Position numbers and translations under genes: made by a program. The notes under the pieces were generated by a model. It had not been told where the DNA came from. It saw only the letters and a list, made by a program, of their open reading frames with translations, and did not search any database. Below, piece after piece: positions 1 to 9,548 of a DNA stretch of 64,000 bases. Source of the DNA: CAIYRG01 sp965247505 (GTDB lineage: Bacteria; Pseudomonadota; Alphaproteobacteria; Micropepsales; Micropepsaceae); contig OZ252020.1 in the NCBI GenBank assembly GCA_965247505.1, positions 2,666,001-2,730,000 of the forward strand. The letters are read 5' to 3'. Each line of letters opens with the position of its first letter. Position 1 is the first letter of the stretch.

Positions 1-264
1 ACGACGATAAAGCTGACCGGGTTCAATTTCGTGCAGCAATCCGTTGTTCATGTTGACGGGGAGCCAGTGCCAACACGGGTCATAAACCGCGAGGAATTAG
101 AGTTCGAAATGGACGACAACATTTTGGCTCAAGCGGGTATGAAAGAGATCCGTGTGAAAAATCCGCAGCCCTCATTGGAGGCGATCTGGGGCGACACCTC
201 GAACGCGGCAACGCTGATTGTGCCTTTCGAGTTCACCACCGAATGGTCTCAGAACCGGTACTAA
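1..264 (+). CDS. C-terminal TIG-domain end of a secreted amidohydrolase-like protein (5' truncated by window)
   Basis: Frame 1 is open from the first base to TAA at 262-264. The residues align with the last part of the next gene (565-2451): both share TGFNFVQ, VKNPQP, WGDTSNAA and VPFEF. That tail looks like an IPT/TIG immunoglobulin-like fold, a common extracellular binding or linker module. The complete protein is therefore probably a tandem paralogue of the downstream amidohydrolase-like protein, but the catalytic part lies outside the window. A strong terminator follows at 292-328, so the two genes are probably separate transcripts. Confidence 0.75.
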   Translation, partial: TTIKLTGFNFVQQSVVHVDGEPVPTRVINREELEFEMDDNILAQAGMKEIRVKNPQPSLEAIWGDTSNAATLIVPFEFTTEWSQNRY

Positions 265-291
265 TCTTAAGTCTGGAAAAAGCGATCTTTG

Positions 292-328
292 GGGCGGCGA
301 GCATGATCTCGTCGCCCTTATTTTTTTG
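292..328 (+). terminator. Rho-independent terminator
   Basis: A 10-bp stem (GGGCGGCGAG / CTCGTCGCCC, one G-U pair, 6-nt loop) is followed by TTATTTTTTT. It lies 28 bp after the stop of the first gene. The rest of 329-550 shows no gene. Confidence 0.85.
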
Positions 329-564
329 TCGCTCCTTCCGCCCCCTCCTATAGCGTCTGCTTTGCTGCTGCCGGGCATTCGTTTCTCCAGCTCCCTAGTG
401 TCAAAGTCCGCCACGCACGAGAAAAACCATAACTGATTCAATTGGTTATTGTTTTTTTCATGCTGCGCTGAACTCGCTGTTGTTTATCTCATGGCCGCTG
501 TGACATTCTCCCGGCCAGTTAATTTGGTGGTTAGAAGCACAAAGTCTTCAGGGAGTGATGAAAC

Positions 565-2451
565 ATGAAAAAGAGCGGATTTCGAATGTCGCTCGCGGTG
601 TTTGCCGCATTGCTTATGGCGGGCAGTACCGCGACCGTCGGAGCACAAGGACAACAGATCGTTGTCATACAGGGTGGAACGCTAATCGACGGACTTGGCG
701 GCGCGCCAATTGCCAATTCAGTCATCGTGATCGAGGGCGACCGGATTACGGCCGTTGGCGCGGCCGGGCAAGTCGATGTCCCGAACGGCGCCGAAGTCAT
801 CGACGCGTCGGGTAAGTGGGTTCTGCCGGGTCTGGTCGATGCCAAGGCGAACTGGAATTGGATGTATGGCGAGGCGTTCCTGCATTATGGCGTAACCAGC
901 GCCATGGTCAGCGGCGGGCGCAACAATACCGGATTAGCTGATCGCGATGCGATCAATCACGGCATCTATCGCGGGCCGCGTCTTTATCAGACAGCGGTCA
1001 CGATCAATGGGCCGGGGCCCGATCTCGATAAGCCGCAAAACTATAATCCCGGTGGCGGATCGCGCCGGATTTATACGGGCGAAGAGGGCGTGGAGCATGT
1101 GCGTACCCTGCACGCCGCCGGTGTCAACTTCATTACCTTTCAGAACGGTGATGGGCCTCCGGAATTATTCGCTCCGGCGGTAGAAGAGGCACAAGACCTC
1201 GGCATGGGCGTTGTCTTCCGTGCAATGGGCCCGCCCACGCGTGCCCGCGAAGTGTGCGAGATGGGCGACGGTATCGTTTTGGTTCATACCGGAAATGTCG
1301 GCGCGCAAATCGCAACCGATGAAGAGAAATGGGCCACATATATTCGCCTGCCGCCACAAGCCTATGTCGATATGGACGAGGCAAAAATCGATCCGATGAT
1401 CCAGCATCTGCGGGGGTGCAATGCCTATCTCGAACCCGATCTCATCGCGACGGGCAGAGGCTTTCCACGTAGCTGGCCGCGTATTCGCGAAGAAGCGCAT
1501 AGCGTTTTCGAAGATGAGAACCTGACTTCCTATTACCCGGCTTACTCAATCGGCAATCTCTACGACAATATCGAGATGCCGGAGACCTGGATGGAGCCTG
1601 CTGCGCTTGCCGAACGGCGTGTGGGCTTTGAAAACCATGGACGCTTCCTCAAGCGCTATGTCGATGCCGGTGGTAAGATCGTTGCCGCATCCGACATCAC
1701 GCAGTCCGCGCCGGGTCTTGGTCTTCATGCAGAGTTCACTGTCTTTGCAGAGGATGTGGGATTGACGCCGATGCAGGCGATTCAATCGGCGACCAAATGG
1801 GTCTCCGAAGGTTTTCGCGCACCCGATGTCGGTTCTATTGAAGTCGGCAAGTTTGGGGATGTCCTGATCCTCGATGCCGATCCTCTTCAGGACATTTGGA
1901 ACACACGGGAAATCCACATGGTCATCAAAGGCGGCGAGATCGTCGACCGCGAGTATGATCCTTCCCACCGTGCCTGGCTGTTCAGCAATACACGCGACGA
2001 CGACGCCGGACCGGTCGTAACCGGAGGCGATTGGGCAGAAGCGGTGAAAGACGCGACCTTCCGTCCCAACACCAACTCGGTTCGCGGAGAGCCGGGCCTT
2101 CCCGGCATCGTGCCGAATTTCAATACTTCGCCGACACCGGGCATCGAGGCCATGACTCCGTACGTAGTAATGCGGGGCACGGGTGACACGACGATCACAA
2201 TAACCGGTTTCAACTTTGTCCAGCGCTCGCTCGTCTATGTCGGCGGCGAGGCGGTTCCAACAACAGTCAATAGCCGCACCGAGATTACCGCGACGGTTCC
2301 GGCGAACGATCTGGCAGGCGCCGGCAAGTTGGAAGTTGCGGTGAAAAACCCGCAACCGATTGCGGAACCGATTTGGGGCGACACCTCAAACGCGGCCTAT
2401 ATTTTGGTTCCGTTTGAATTCACAAAAACGCTGCCTCAACCAGGCTGGTAA
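565..2451 (+). CDS. secreted amidohydrolase-like protein with C-terminal TIG domain, metal site altered
   Basis: 628 residues. ATG at 565 is preceded by GGGAG at 551-555. Residues 1-28 form a Sec signal peptide. Residues 33-92 carry the usual amidohydrolase entry (GGTLIDG...VLPGLVD). The HxH metal pair that normally follows LPGLVD is replaced by K94 and N96 in DAKANWNW. The C-terminal half has the family closing pattern (LTPMQAIQSAT...GSIEVGKFGDVLILDADPLQDI), then a TIG-like domain from about residue 530. The fold is clear from these motifs; a normal binuclear hydrolase activity is doubtful because the first metal ligands are gone. It could be a binding protein or use another site. It is a paralogue of the truncated gene upstream. 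Confidence 0.8.
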   Translation: MKKSGFRMSLAVFAALLMAGSTATVGAQGQQIVVIQGGTLIDGLGGAPIANSVIVIEGDRITAVGAAGQVDVPNGAEVIDASGKWVLPGLVDAKANWNWMYGEAFLHYGVTSAMVSGGRNNTGLADRDAINHGIYRGPRLYQTAVTINGPGPDLDKPQNYNPGGGSRRIYTGEEGVEHVRTLHAAGVNFITFQNGDGPPELFAPAVEEAQDLGMGVVFRAMGPPTRAREVCEMGDGIVLVHTGNVGAQIATDEEKWATYIRLPPQAYVDMDEAKIDPMIQHLRGCNAYLEPDLIATGRGFPRSWPRIREEAHSVFEDENLTSYYPAYSIGNLYDNIEMPETWMEPAALAERRVGFENHGRFLKRYVDAGGKIVAASDITQSAPGLGLHAEFTVFAEDVGLTPMQAIQSATKWVSEGFRAPDVGSIEVGKFGDVLILDADPLQDIWNTREIHMVIKGGEIVDREYDPSHRAWLFSNTRDDDAGPVVTGGDWAEAVKDATFRPNTNSVRGEPGLPGIVPNFNTSPTPGIEAMTPYVVMRGTGDTTITITGFNFVQRSLVYVGGEAVPTTVNSRTEITATVPANDLAGAGKLEVAVKNPQPIAEPIWGDTSNAAYILVPFEFTKTLPQPGW

Positions 2452-2470
2452 TTTTGTAAAAGACTTTGTG

Positions 2471-2506
2471 GGCGGCAGGCGCAAAAACGTCTGCCGCCTT
2501 TTTTAT
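2471..2506. terminator. strong bidirectional terminator between convergent genes
   Basis: GGCGGCAGGCG / CGTCTGCCGCC stem with a CAAAAA loop, followed by TTTTTT. It lies 20 bp after the amidohydrolase-like gene and overlaps the stop codon of the convergent mscS-like gene, so it could serve both strands. Confidence 0.85.
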
Positions 2507-3825
2507 TTCTTTGCGAGCGATGGCGCAGCACCGCCGTCGGGGAGGATTTTGACTTCGCGCTGCGGGAACGGAATTTCGACACCGGTCTCCTTCAGCGCCA
2601 TCCAGATCATCAGGTTGAGATCGGCACCGACGCGGTATTCCCCATCATCGATCGCCTCCATCCAGAAGTCGACCAATATATCGATGCCGGAATCGCCGAA
2701 GCCAGCAATTTCCACATCTGGTCGCTCGGCAATGGGAATATCCAGGCCGCTCAAGACTTGGGGGTGGGAGGCCACGACTTTGCGGATGACATCGAACATG
2801 GGCGGCAGGTCGGTTTTGTAGGCAACAGAAAATTCAATCGAATAACGTTGTTTCTTGTTGTTGTGAGTCCAGTTGGTAAAAACGCTGGTGATGAACTGTT
2901 CGTTCGGGACGATGATGTCCCGCCCGTCGAAGGTCTCCAAAGTTGCACAGCGCATATTCATCTCGCGGATGGTTCCGCCACGCCCGTCCTCTAATTCAAC
3001 GAAGTCACCGATCGTCACCGAGCGGTCCATCAAGATGATGATGCCGGAGATAAAATTGGCGGCAATCTGTTGCAAGCCAAACCCAAGTCCTACGCCAAGC
3101 GCTCCGCCAAAAACGGTCAGCGCGGTCAAATTGATTCCTACAATCTGAAGCAACAGAATAAAAATGAAGGAGTAAAGTGATATCTGAAGAAGCTTTACGA
3201 GAAGCTCTTCCGTTCCCTTGTCAAATGACGACTGTCTGCGGATGACCTGCTGCCCAGTTTCATTGGATATGCGGCCAAGCCAAAAAAGAATGGTGCCAAA
3301 AAACAGGGTTCGCGCTAGGTCGTAGGCGGAAAAACTAATATTCCCAAGTACAATTGCGATCGAGTCCAAATATACGGTGACGTCGTCAAGAAATCCGAAG
3401 ACTTGTAACACCGCAATGGGAATCCCAACCCACCGCATAAGATAAACGATCGCGGGATTTTCAATGAAGTTCACTACGATCAGATAGAGCAGCACTATGA
3501 CGGCAAGGCTTTGTCCGATGCGGACAATAAAATCTTGCCCCATTAAGTAGGCGCTAATCTGGACCGAGATCCCTAGGAAAATGAGGGCGAGGAGGGGAAA
3601 GATTAGCTCGCGTGATTTTACTAAGAACGCTTTGAGGCCTGAGCCTGGGCCGTCATCGGGCCCAAACATAGCGGGTTTGATCCGCGACTTGAGTAACAGC
3701 GCAGCCATATACGCCAAAACGAAGGCGGTGCTGGCAATAAAGAGCTGCGCGTAGAATTGCGGGCTTGTGAACCAGGCGCCCAAAGCCTCCCAAATCTCGG
3801 TGGCACGATCCATCCATACTTCCAT
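2503..3825 (-). CDS. MscS-family mechanosensitive ion channel
   Basis: 440 residues with several N-terminal transmembrane segments, then the conserved MscS pore and beta domain: a glycine/alanine-rich pore helix (GGALGVGLGFGLQQIAANF), SGIIILMDRSVTIGDFVEL and a DGRDIIVPNEQF motif. MscS channels open on membrane tension and release solutes under hypo-osmotic shock. The protein is longer than E. coli MscS (286 aa) because of extra N-terminal helices, typical of the YbdG/YnaI-like branch. It is convergent with the amidohydrolase-like gene and shares its terminator. Confidence 0.88.
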   Translation of the reverse strand: MEVWMDRATEIWEALGAWFTSPQFYAQLFIASTAFVLAYMAALLLKSRIKPAMFGPDDGPGSGLKAFLVKSRELIFPLLALIFLGISVQISAYLMGQDFIVRIGQSLAVIVLLYLIVVNFIENPAIVYLMRWVGIPIAVLQVFGFLDDVTVYLDSIAIVLGNISFSAYDLARTLFFGTILFWLGRISNETGQQVIRRQSSFDKGTEELLVKLLQISLYSFIFILLLQIVGINLTALTVFGGALGVGLGFGLQQIAANFISGIIILMDRSVTIGDFVELEDGRGGTIREMNMRCATLETFDGRDIIVPNEQFITSVFTNWTHNNKKQRYSIEFSVAYKTDLPPMFDVIRKVVASHPQVLSGLDIPIAERPDVEIAGFGDSGIDILVDFWMEAIDDGEYRVGADLNLMIWMALKETGVEIPFPQREVKILPDGGAAPSLAKK

Positions 3826-3914
3826 TACGCGGCGCCCCTTAAATTCTTGAGCTAATAAAGTGTTGAAATTTTCAAACGGAAAGTGCCGGTATTATATGGC
3901 GCCAATCCGATCGC

Positions 3915-5291
3915 TTAGTCCGTAGCCCTTTGAGTCACTTGCACAACATCCGAGTCTTCTAATGGCGTGGCGCCCAGGCTAAGCAGCAGATCGGTCGTAT
4001 CACGTCGGAATACGCGCGCTGCTTGATAATAGGCGGCCCCAATGCCTTCGGTGATGACGGCATTAGAAATGCTCAAAGCCGTCTGTCCAAAGCCGTCCAT
4101 TTGGTTCGGGTCGGCGCCCGCCGAGACAAGATAATCGATTACGTCGTTCAGGCCCTGATAGCTTGCCGCGTGCAAAGGCGCCCAACCAAATTGGCCGGCT
4201 CCGTTTACGTCCTCACCATGTTCGACAAGAAATTTTGCGGTCTCGACCGCGGTCGCGCGTTCTTGGCGTGGTCTTGGGCGCGACAAATCGGTTCCGCCTC
4301 CGGCCGCGAACACAAGAGCGCTGGTTCCCTGATCCGTCGTGATGAGCGGGTCTGCGCCGCCATCGACCAAGGCTCTAATCACCTCGAGATTATTAATCTC
4401 CGCGGCATAGAGGAGCGGCGTTGCGCCCTCCCAGGCAACTCCGGAGGCCGCGAATTCGGTCCGCCTCGCCTGGCGCAAGCGATTGTTGGGATCGGCGCCA
4501 TGGCTCAGTAGCTCGTTGACCATCGCCAAACCGTTCTTATTGGTGGCGACATAGTGCAGCGAGGTAAATCCATCATCGTCCACTGCATTGGGATCGGCCC
4601 CTTCGGCGAGCAGTACCGAGACAACATTGCCGCGCCCCATTGCGCTCGCGATAAGCAATGGCGTTAGCGCGGTATTGGGCATGAGTTCATTTGGCTCGGC
4701 GCCGGCGTCAATTAGAATTCGTGCGGTGTCTGCTGCGCCCTGCTGTGCCGCAAACATGAGTGGAGTCGACCCGCCCTTCGAGCGTGCATCTATTTCCGCA
4801 CCATCTGCGATAAGCAGCTCAACAACATCAGAATGCCGTTCAGAGGCCGCCCACATCAACGCGGTCTGGCCGCCAATGGACTCTTTCGCATTGAGATCAG
4901 CCCCACTGGCAAGGAGCAATCGAACAGTCTCGGTTTTGCCGCGGCGCGCGGCCTCCATAAGTGCCGTTTCACCTGACAACAAAGCCACATTCGGATCGGC
5001 GCCGGCGCCCAGAAGCTTCTCCGTTATCGCCGCGCCGGCATCGGCGGCTGCAACATATAATGGAGTTGCGCCGTATTCGTTCGCAGCATTGACGTCGATG
5101 TCAGCTTCGAGCAACGCTTCAACCAACTGCAAATCGTCATTGTGAACAGCCCTCAACAATGCAGATGTGCCGCTCCCGATATCTACGTCCGCGCCCAGGG
5201 CTGTCCCATTGTCGGCGGCCAAGACAGTGCCGGCTCCGAAAAGGAGCAGACTAAGCAAACTTGCTCCAAGAAATTTCGCGCTCATCCCCAT
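3915..5291 (-). CDS. secreted ankyrin-repeat protein (copy 1)
   Basis: 458 residues. An N-terminal signal peptide (hydrophobic to about residue 25, ending VLAA) is followed by about ten ankyrin repeats with the typical TPLxxAA, LLxxGADPN and DVNAxNEYG pattern. Ankyrin arrays bind other proteins; the signal peptide places this one in the periplasm or outside. It begins 15 bp after the DUF1552 gene and is the last gene of a DUF1592-DUF1552-ankyrin operon. The opposite-facing operon at 9549-14784 has the same three genes in the same order, and its ankyrin gene is clearly paralogous. Confidence 0.85.
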   Translation of the reverse strand: MGMSAKFLGASLLSLLLFGAGTVLAADNGTALGADVDIGSGTSALLRAVHNDDLQLVEALLEADIDVNAANEYGATPLYVAAADAGAAITEKLLGAGADPNVALLSGETALMEAARRGKTETVRLLLASGADLNAKESIGGQTALMWAASERHSDVVELLIADGAEIDARSKGGSTPLMFAAQQGAADTARILIDAGAEPNELMPNTALTPLLIASAMGRGNVVSVLLAEGADPNAVDDDGFTSLHYVATNKNGLAMVNELLSHGADPNNRLRQARRTEFAASGVAWEGATPLLYAAEINNLEVIRALVDGGADPLITTDQGTSALVFAAGGGTDLSRPRPRQERATAVETAKFLVEHGEDVNGAGQFGWAPLHAASYQGLNDVIDYLVSAGADPNQMDGFGQTALSISNAVITEGIGAAYYQAARVFRRDTTDLLLSLGATPLEDSDVVQVTQRATD

Positions 5292-5306
5292 TTCAGGATC
5301 CTTAAT

Positions 5307-6650
5307 CTAGATAGTGGGCAGTTGCAGACGGCCTGTACTGTCGCCAAGCGAATCCACATGAGGGACATTCGCTCGACCCAGCATTGTTAGAAGAAGATTC
5401 GTCATCGGGGTGCCCGCCGGATAGCGAATGTGATGGCCGCCTTCAATTCCGGTGGCGCGTCCGGCCACCAATAGCAGCGGCAGATTTGAGTAGAGATGCA
5501 GATTGCCGTCGCTTAAGGCGCCGCCATACAGAATCAAGGAGTGATCGAGCAGCGAGCCGTCGCCATCCGGCGTCGAGCGCATTTTTTCCAGATAATAGCT
5601 AAGCATCTTCGCGTGGAAGATGTTTACCTGGACGACTTTTTCGATCTTCTCGACATCACCCTGATGGTGCGTCACTGAATGGTGTGCGTCGCCAAACCCG
5701 GATTCCGGGTAGGCGCGACCGCTCATCTCGTGGCCGACTTGGAAGGTACAAACCCGCGTCATGTCCGTTTGCCAGGCCAAGGCCTGAAGATCGGTCATAA
5801 GCTTGAAATATTCCGAGAAAACTTCCGGGATTCCAACGGGATTGGTCAGAGTGGGCAGATCAATTTGCGGTTGGTTTTCCGCCAAATCGATGCGTCGTTC
5901 GACATCACGCACCGCCTCCAAATATTGATCGATCTTGCCCCGATCGGTCGGCGGAAGTCTGCCACGCAAACGCGAAACATCTTCGAGAACGGCATCAAGG
6001 ATGCTGCGGTTTTCCTGCATGCGCGCGAGACGCACATTCGGATCAGTGCTGCCGCTATCGCCGAATAAACGCTCGAAGATCACGCGCGGGCGGTTCTCCA
6101 TCGGAAGCGGCGTCGTTTCGTTGCGCCAGGAAATCGTATTGTAATAAGCGCAGGCATAAGCGGATTCGCATGCGCCCACGACTTCGGCCGATTCACAGCC
6201 CATTTCCAGCGACGCGACCTGTGTGTATTTGCCGAACTCTCGCGCCGCGACCTGATCAACGGAAATTCCCGCACGAAGATCGGCGCCTGAGGTCATGTGC
6301 GCATGGGTGCCGGTTAGCCAGGCCGTGCAGGCCCGCGGATGATCGCCGCCGACATCGGTTGGCCATGCCTCAGACTCATTTTGATCGAGTCCGCCCAGAA
6401 CCAGCATGTTTTCGCGAAATGCCGCTACAGGTTCGAGAACGGATGTGAGCTCGAAATTTTTTCCTTCGGTGGCCGGTGTCCAGCGATCCATCATGATGCC
6501 ATTCGGAACCTCGATAAAGGAGAGGCGGATCGGGCGCGCAGCTTCCGAGGCAAAGGCTGGGACCATTGCGTCGAGTAACGGCAATGCAAGCGAGGCGCCG
6601 GTTCCCCTCAAAAAGGCGCGGCGCGGTATCGCCTTTTTAAACACTCTCAT
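5307..6650 (-). CDS. DUF1552 protein, Tat-type signal (copy 1)
   Basis: 447 residues. The N-terminus has a twin-arginine-like signal (PRRAFLRG, then a hydrophobic stretch). The body matches the DUF1552 family: FIEVPNGIMMDRWTP near the start, the DAHHSVTHHQGD histidine cluster and a C-terminal GGHHIRYPAGTPMTNLL. The family is always met next to DUF1587/1592-type heme proteins in planctomycetes and proteobacteria; its reaction is unknown. Its start overlaps the end of the DUF1592 gene by 14 bp, so the two are translationally linked. The paralogue is at 11924-13267. Confidence 0.85.
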   Translation of the reverse strand: MRVFKKAIPRRAFLRGTGASLALPLLDAMVPAFASEAARPIRLSFIEVPNGIMMDRWTPATEGKNFELTSVLEPVAAFRENMLVLGGLDQNESEAWPTDVGGDHPRACTAWLTGTHAHMTSGADLRAGISVDQVAAREFGKYTQVASLEMGCESAEVVGACESAYACAYYNTISWRNETTPLPMENRPRVIFERLFGDSGSTDPNVRLARMQENRSILDAVLEDVSRLRGRLPPTDRGKIDQYLEAVRDVERRIDLAENQPQIDLPTLTNPVGIPEVFSEYFKLMTDLQALAWQTDMTRVCTFQVGHEMSGRAYPESGFGDAHHSVTHHQGDVEKIEKVVQVNIFHAKMLSYYLEKMRSTPDGDGSLLDHSLILYGGALSDGNLHLYSNLPLLLVAGRATGIEGGHHIRYPAGTPMTNLLLTMLGRANVPHVDSLGDSTGRLQLPTI

Positions 6651-9006
6651 CTGATGCTCTCCTCATCTGAAACGGTGTACTCCGTACGACCCCAAGAATT
6701 ATGGAAGACCAACGGTAATCGTCATCGGCAGCTTCTCGCGTGATCTTGCGGACAATAGGAAGGTCGTAATGCTCCACGCCGCGGCCCAACGCGTAGGTCA
6801 GAAGCCGTTCGGTGAATGTCTCTACAAATAAATCTTGTTTGCTCAAAAGAACTTCACGCAAACCCAGCGGGCCATCGAAAGTCGTACCGTCGGGCAGTAT
6901 GCCGGAAGAATCGATTGGCGCGCCCAAGCCGCCGGTGGTATCGCGCCAGCGGCCGAGCCCGTCGAAATTTTCCAATGCAAAGCCAAGCGGGTCCATCATT
7001 CTGTGGCACACGGCGCATGCCGGGTTCGCTCTGTGCTGTTCCATTCGTTCGCGCATGGTGAGAACGCGGTTGTTCTCATCGTCGGCGAGGGACGGGACGT
7101 TTGGCGGCGGCGGCGGGGGCGGCGTGCCGAGAAGTTGTTCCAAAACCCATTTCCCGCGGATGGTTGGTGCCGTCCGGTTCGGGTAGGACGTCACCGTCAA
7201 GATGCTCGCTTGTCCGAGCAAGCCGCGGCGGTTGTCATCGTCTATGGAGACGCGGCGAAATTCCGAGCCGTAAATGCCTTCGATACCGTAATGTTCCGCC
7301 AGGCGCTCGTTCATAAAGGTGTAATCGGAATCCAAAATATCTACGACGCTGCGATCTTCGCGGACCATGCTTTCCACGAGTAGTTCTGTTTCGCGTTGCA
7401 GGGCGTATCGAAGATTCTCGTCGAAATTCGGAAAGGCGACTGGGTCGGGCTGCACTCTCGCAATATTGCGAAGGAACAACCATTGGCCGGTGAAGTTCGA
7501 AACCAAAGCTTGCGATTTCGGATCGGACAACATCCTGCGGGTTTGCTGCTCCAGCACGGTGGGATCGCTTAAGCGCCCCTCTTCGGCGATGGTTAAGAGT
7601 TCATCGTCGGGAATGCTGCTCCACAGAAAGAAGGAAAGGCGCGAGGCAAGCTCCAAATCACTGAGCGCGTAGGCGCCGCCCGGCTCCGCATCCGCGGGAT
7701 CGAACTCCATGCGGAAAATAAATTCGGGCGATACTAAGATTTTCTGTAGAGCCATTCTAACACCGGCCTCAAAGCCGCCTTGCGCTGCGGCTTCCCGGTA
7801 AAGCCCTAAAAGTTGCGGAAGGTCTTCGGCAGTAATCGGCCTGCGATAGGCGCGGCGGGCAAGCGCCGCAATGATCTGTTCGGCGCAGGCCTCTTCCTCG
7901 TTGGCTGCGCCAGGGCGGCAGATAAAGATTCTTTCGCGGCTGGGCGTTACGCCAGGGCCTTCGATATTATACGGACCGGTGATCGAAAGACTGCCCACGC
8001 CTTCAAAGAACGCCGTCTCCCGCTCGCGTATCTGTATGCCTTCGGGGATTACGGTGTCTTTTAGAAAAGTTGCAGCAACGCTTCGCGTTCCCGCCTTTAC
8101 GGGCACTCTAATTTCAAGATGAGAGTCCGCAGTTGGCCTTTCTCCATGGACTTGCATTCCGGCAAGCTCGGTTGCTCCAATCGTAAACAGTTCAAGGCGC
8201 TGATCGTCGAGGCGAAAATCGAGTTGGCGCTCGCGTTCCAAGCCCAATATCTGATCATATCTTCCCGTCGCCAGGCGCACGGAAAACACATATTCGCCAT
8301 CGACGGGAAAATGATGGCGAACGGAAATGCCGCCACGCGAACCGAATGGCAATTCTTCACTCATGCGGTCAAGCTGAATAAGTCCCTTCGGTAAATTGTA
8401 GGTGTCATACGCTAAGGGCAGCGAAGTATCGCCTATGGCCAGTCGGCTGATTTTAGCTGCCGCGGACAAATATCGCTCAAGCAATAAGGGTGAGACGTTT
8501 AGAACGTCACCGATATTGTCGAAGCCGTAGCCAATGTCGTCGGCCGGCAGTAGTTCGGCACTGTCGATTTCTAGCGCCAACAGGTCGCGAATGGCGTTTG
8601 CGTATTCGGTTCGATTGAGGCGGTGAAGCGTTGTGCGCCCAGGGTTGGGCTCGACTTCGGCTAAACGATTGCGTTCCGACTTTAGATAAACGACGAGGGC
8701 ATCGTAGCTATACGGATCGGGCCGAGGCATTCCCGCGGGCGGCATTTCGCGATTGCGCAGCTTGCGCAAGACCTTCTCCCACAACACGCCATTATCGTTG
8801 AGATTGCCGATATCGACATTTTGTAGATTTAACCCGGCAGTGAGCAGCGCATCATTGTGGCAAGCAACGCAGTACTGATCGATGGTCGAGCGGTGGGCGG
8901 CGACGGAATCTTGCGACGGCTGCGCAGCTGCCTGCAGGAGAACGGCCCCCGCAGCTGCGGTACCGATCACGGCCAATATGCGCGCCAAAGCTCTGGTTTT
9001 AATCAT
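6637..9006 (-). CDS. DUF1587/1592/1588-type c-heme protein (copy 1)
   Basis: 789 residues with a short signal peptide. C46-V-A-C49-H50 is a CxxCH heme-binding motif at the start of the mature protein. The order then follows the planctomycete-type cytochrome architecture: LHRLNRTEYANAIRDLL (DUF1587), RRAYRRPITAEDL (DUF1595), LASRLSFFLWSSIPDDELL (DUF1592), a proline run, and a second CxxCH near residue 665 in AVCHRMMDPLGFALENFDG (DUF1588/1585). These are exported redox proteins of unknown substrate. First gene of the left operon, overlapping DUF1552 by 14 bp. Copy 2 faces away at 9549-11927. Confidence 0.88.
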   Translation of the reverse strand: MIKTRALARILAVIGTAAAGAVLLQAAAQPSQDSVAAHRSTIDQYCVACHNDALLTAGLNLQNVDIGNLNDNGVLWEKVLRKLRNREMPPAGMPRPDPYSYDALVVYLKSERNRLAEVEPNPGRTTLHRLNRTEYANAIRDLLALEIDSAELLPADDIGYGFDNIGDVLNVSPLLLERYLSAAAKISRLAIGDTSLPLAYDTYNLPKGLIQLDRMSEELPFGSRGGISVRHHFPVDGEYVFSVRLATGRYDQILGLERERQLDFRLDDQRLELFTIGATELAGMQVHGERPTADSHLEIRVPVKAGTRSVAATFLKDTVIPEGIQIRERETAFFEGVGSLSITGPYNIEGPGVTPSRERIFICRPGAANEEEACAEQIIAALARRAYRRPITAEDLPQLLGLYREAAAQGGFEAGVRMALQKILVSPEFIFRMEFDPADAEPGGAYALSDLELASRLSFFLWSSIPDDELLTIAEEGRLSDPTVLEQQTRRMLSDPKSQALVSNFTGQWLFLRNIARVQPDPVAFPNFDENLRYALQRETELLVESMVREDRSVVDILDSDYTFMNERLAEHYGIEGIYGSEFRRVSIDDDNRRGLLGQASILTVTSYPNRTAPTIRGKWVLEQLLGTPPPPPPPNVPSLADDENNRVLTMRERMEQHRANPACAVCHRMMDPLGFALENFDGLGRWRDTTGGLGAPIDSSGILPDGTTFDGPLGLREVLLSKQDLFVETFTERLLTYALGRGVEHYDLPIVRKITREAADDDYRWSSIILGVVRSTPFQMRRASDESV

Positions 9007-9548
9007 CTATCGCGCCCTCTTTCCGCGCCCATTTCAGCCACACCTAAAATAACCAGCTCGAGCTCCAAAAATGAGTCCCTAGGAGCTTTGTTCCGACCGT
9101 TACAAACGGATTTCCACCTGCTCGGTCAATTTCCCCCAGGAACCGCCTGATTATGGCCAAATGCGTTTAGACGGCAAGGCTCTGCGATATCCCTTTGCCG
9201 AAACTAATAATGCTTTTACTCCAGCGTGTTGGAAGAGATTTGAATGGCAACAGCCATGCCCAGCGCAGTTAATTTACGGCTATCGGTTTCGGCCGCCAGA
9301 ATATGGGGCCTGTTCGCACTGCGAATGCCAATTTCTACCGCTCCGCGGTTCCGCGGCTCGGTGGTCCGGCACAGGCCATTTTTCAGAGTTAACCCACAAG
9401 CGCTCCTGTTTCGACGGCCAGCTTCGGTGATATTTCACCTGTGATTGGGCCTCGATATCGCACTTGACGGCTTCTATAGCTGCCCAAATATATGTAGTGT
9501 TTGCCTCGGCTCGCATCATCTAGGATGCCGGCCAATGTGGAGGGGCGA
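9007..9548. promoter_or_regulatory. 542-bp divergent intergenic region between the mirrored operons
   Basis: No convincing gene lies here. It must hold the promoters of both three-gene operons. I see a short CCGCGG-TT-CCGCGG repeat near 9344-9357 but no unambiguous -35/-10 pair. The right-hand gene has AGGGG at 9541-9545 as its ribosome site. Confidence 0.5.

Noticed and set aside
1546..2355. 269-codon frame opposite the amidohydrolase-like gene
   Set aside because: Antisense shadow: no ribosome site, cysteine/arginine-rich, and the forward gene has clear family motifs.
4023..5145. Long plus-strand frames opposite the ankyrin gene
   Set aside because: Mirror the repeat periodicity of the ankyrin gene; no start signal or family.
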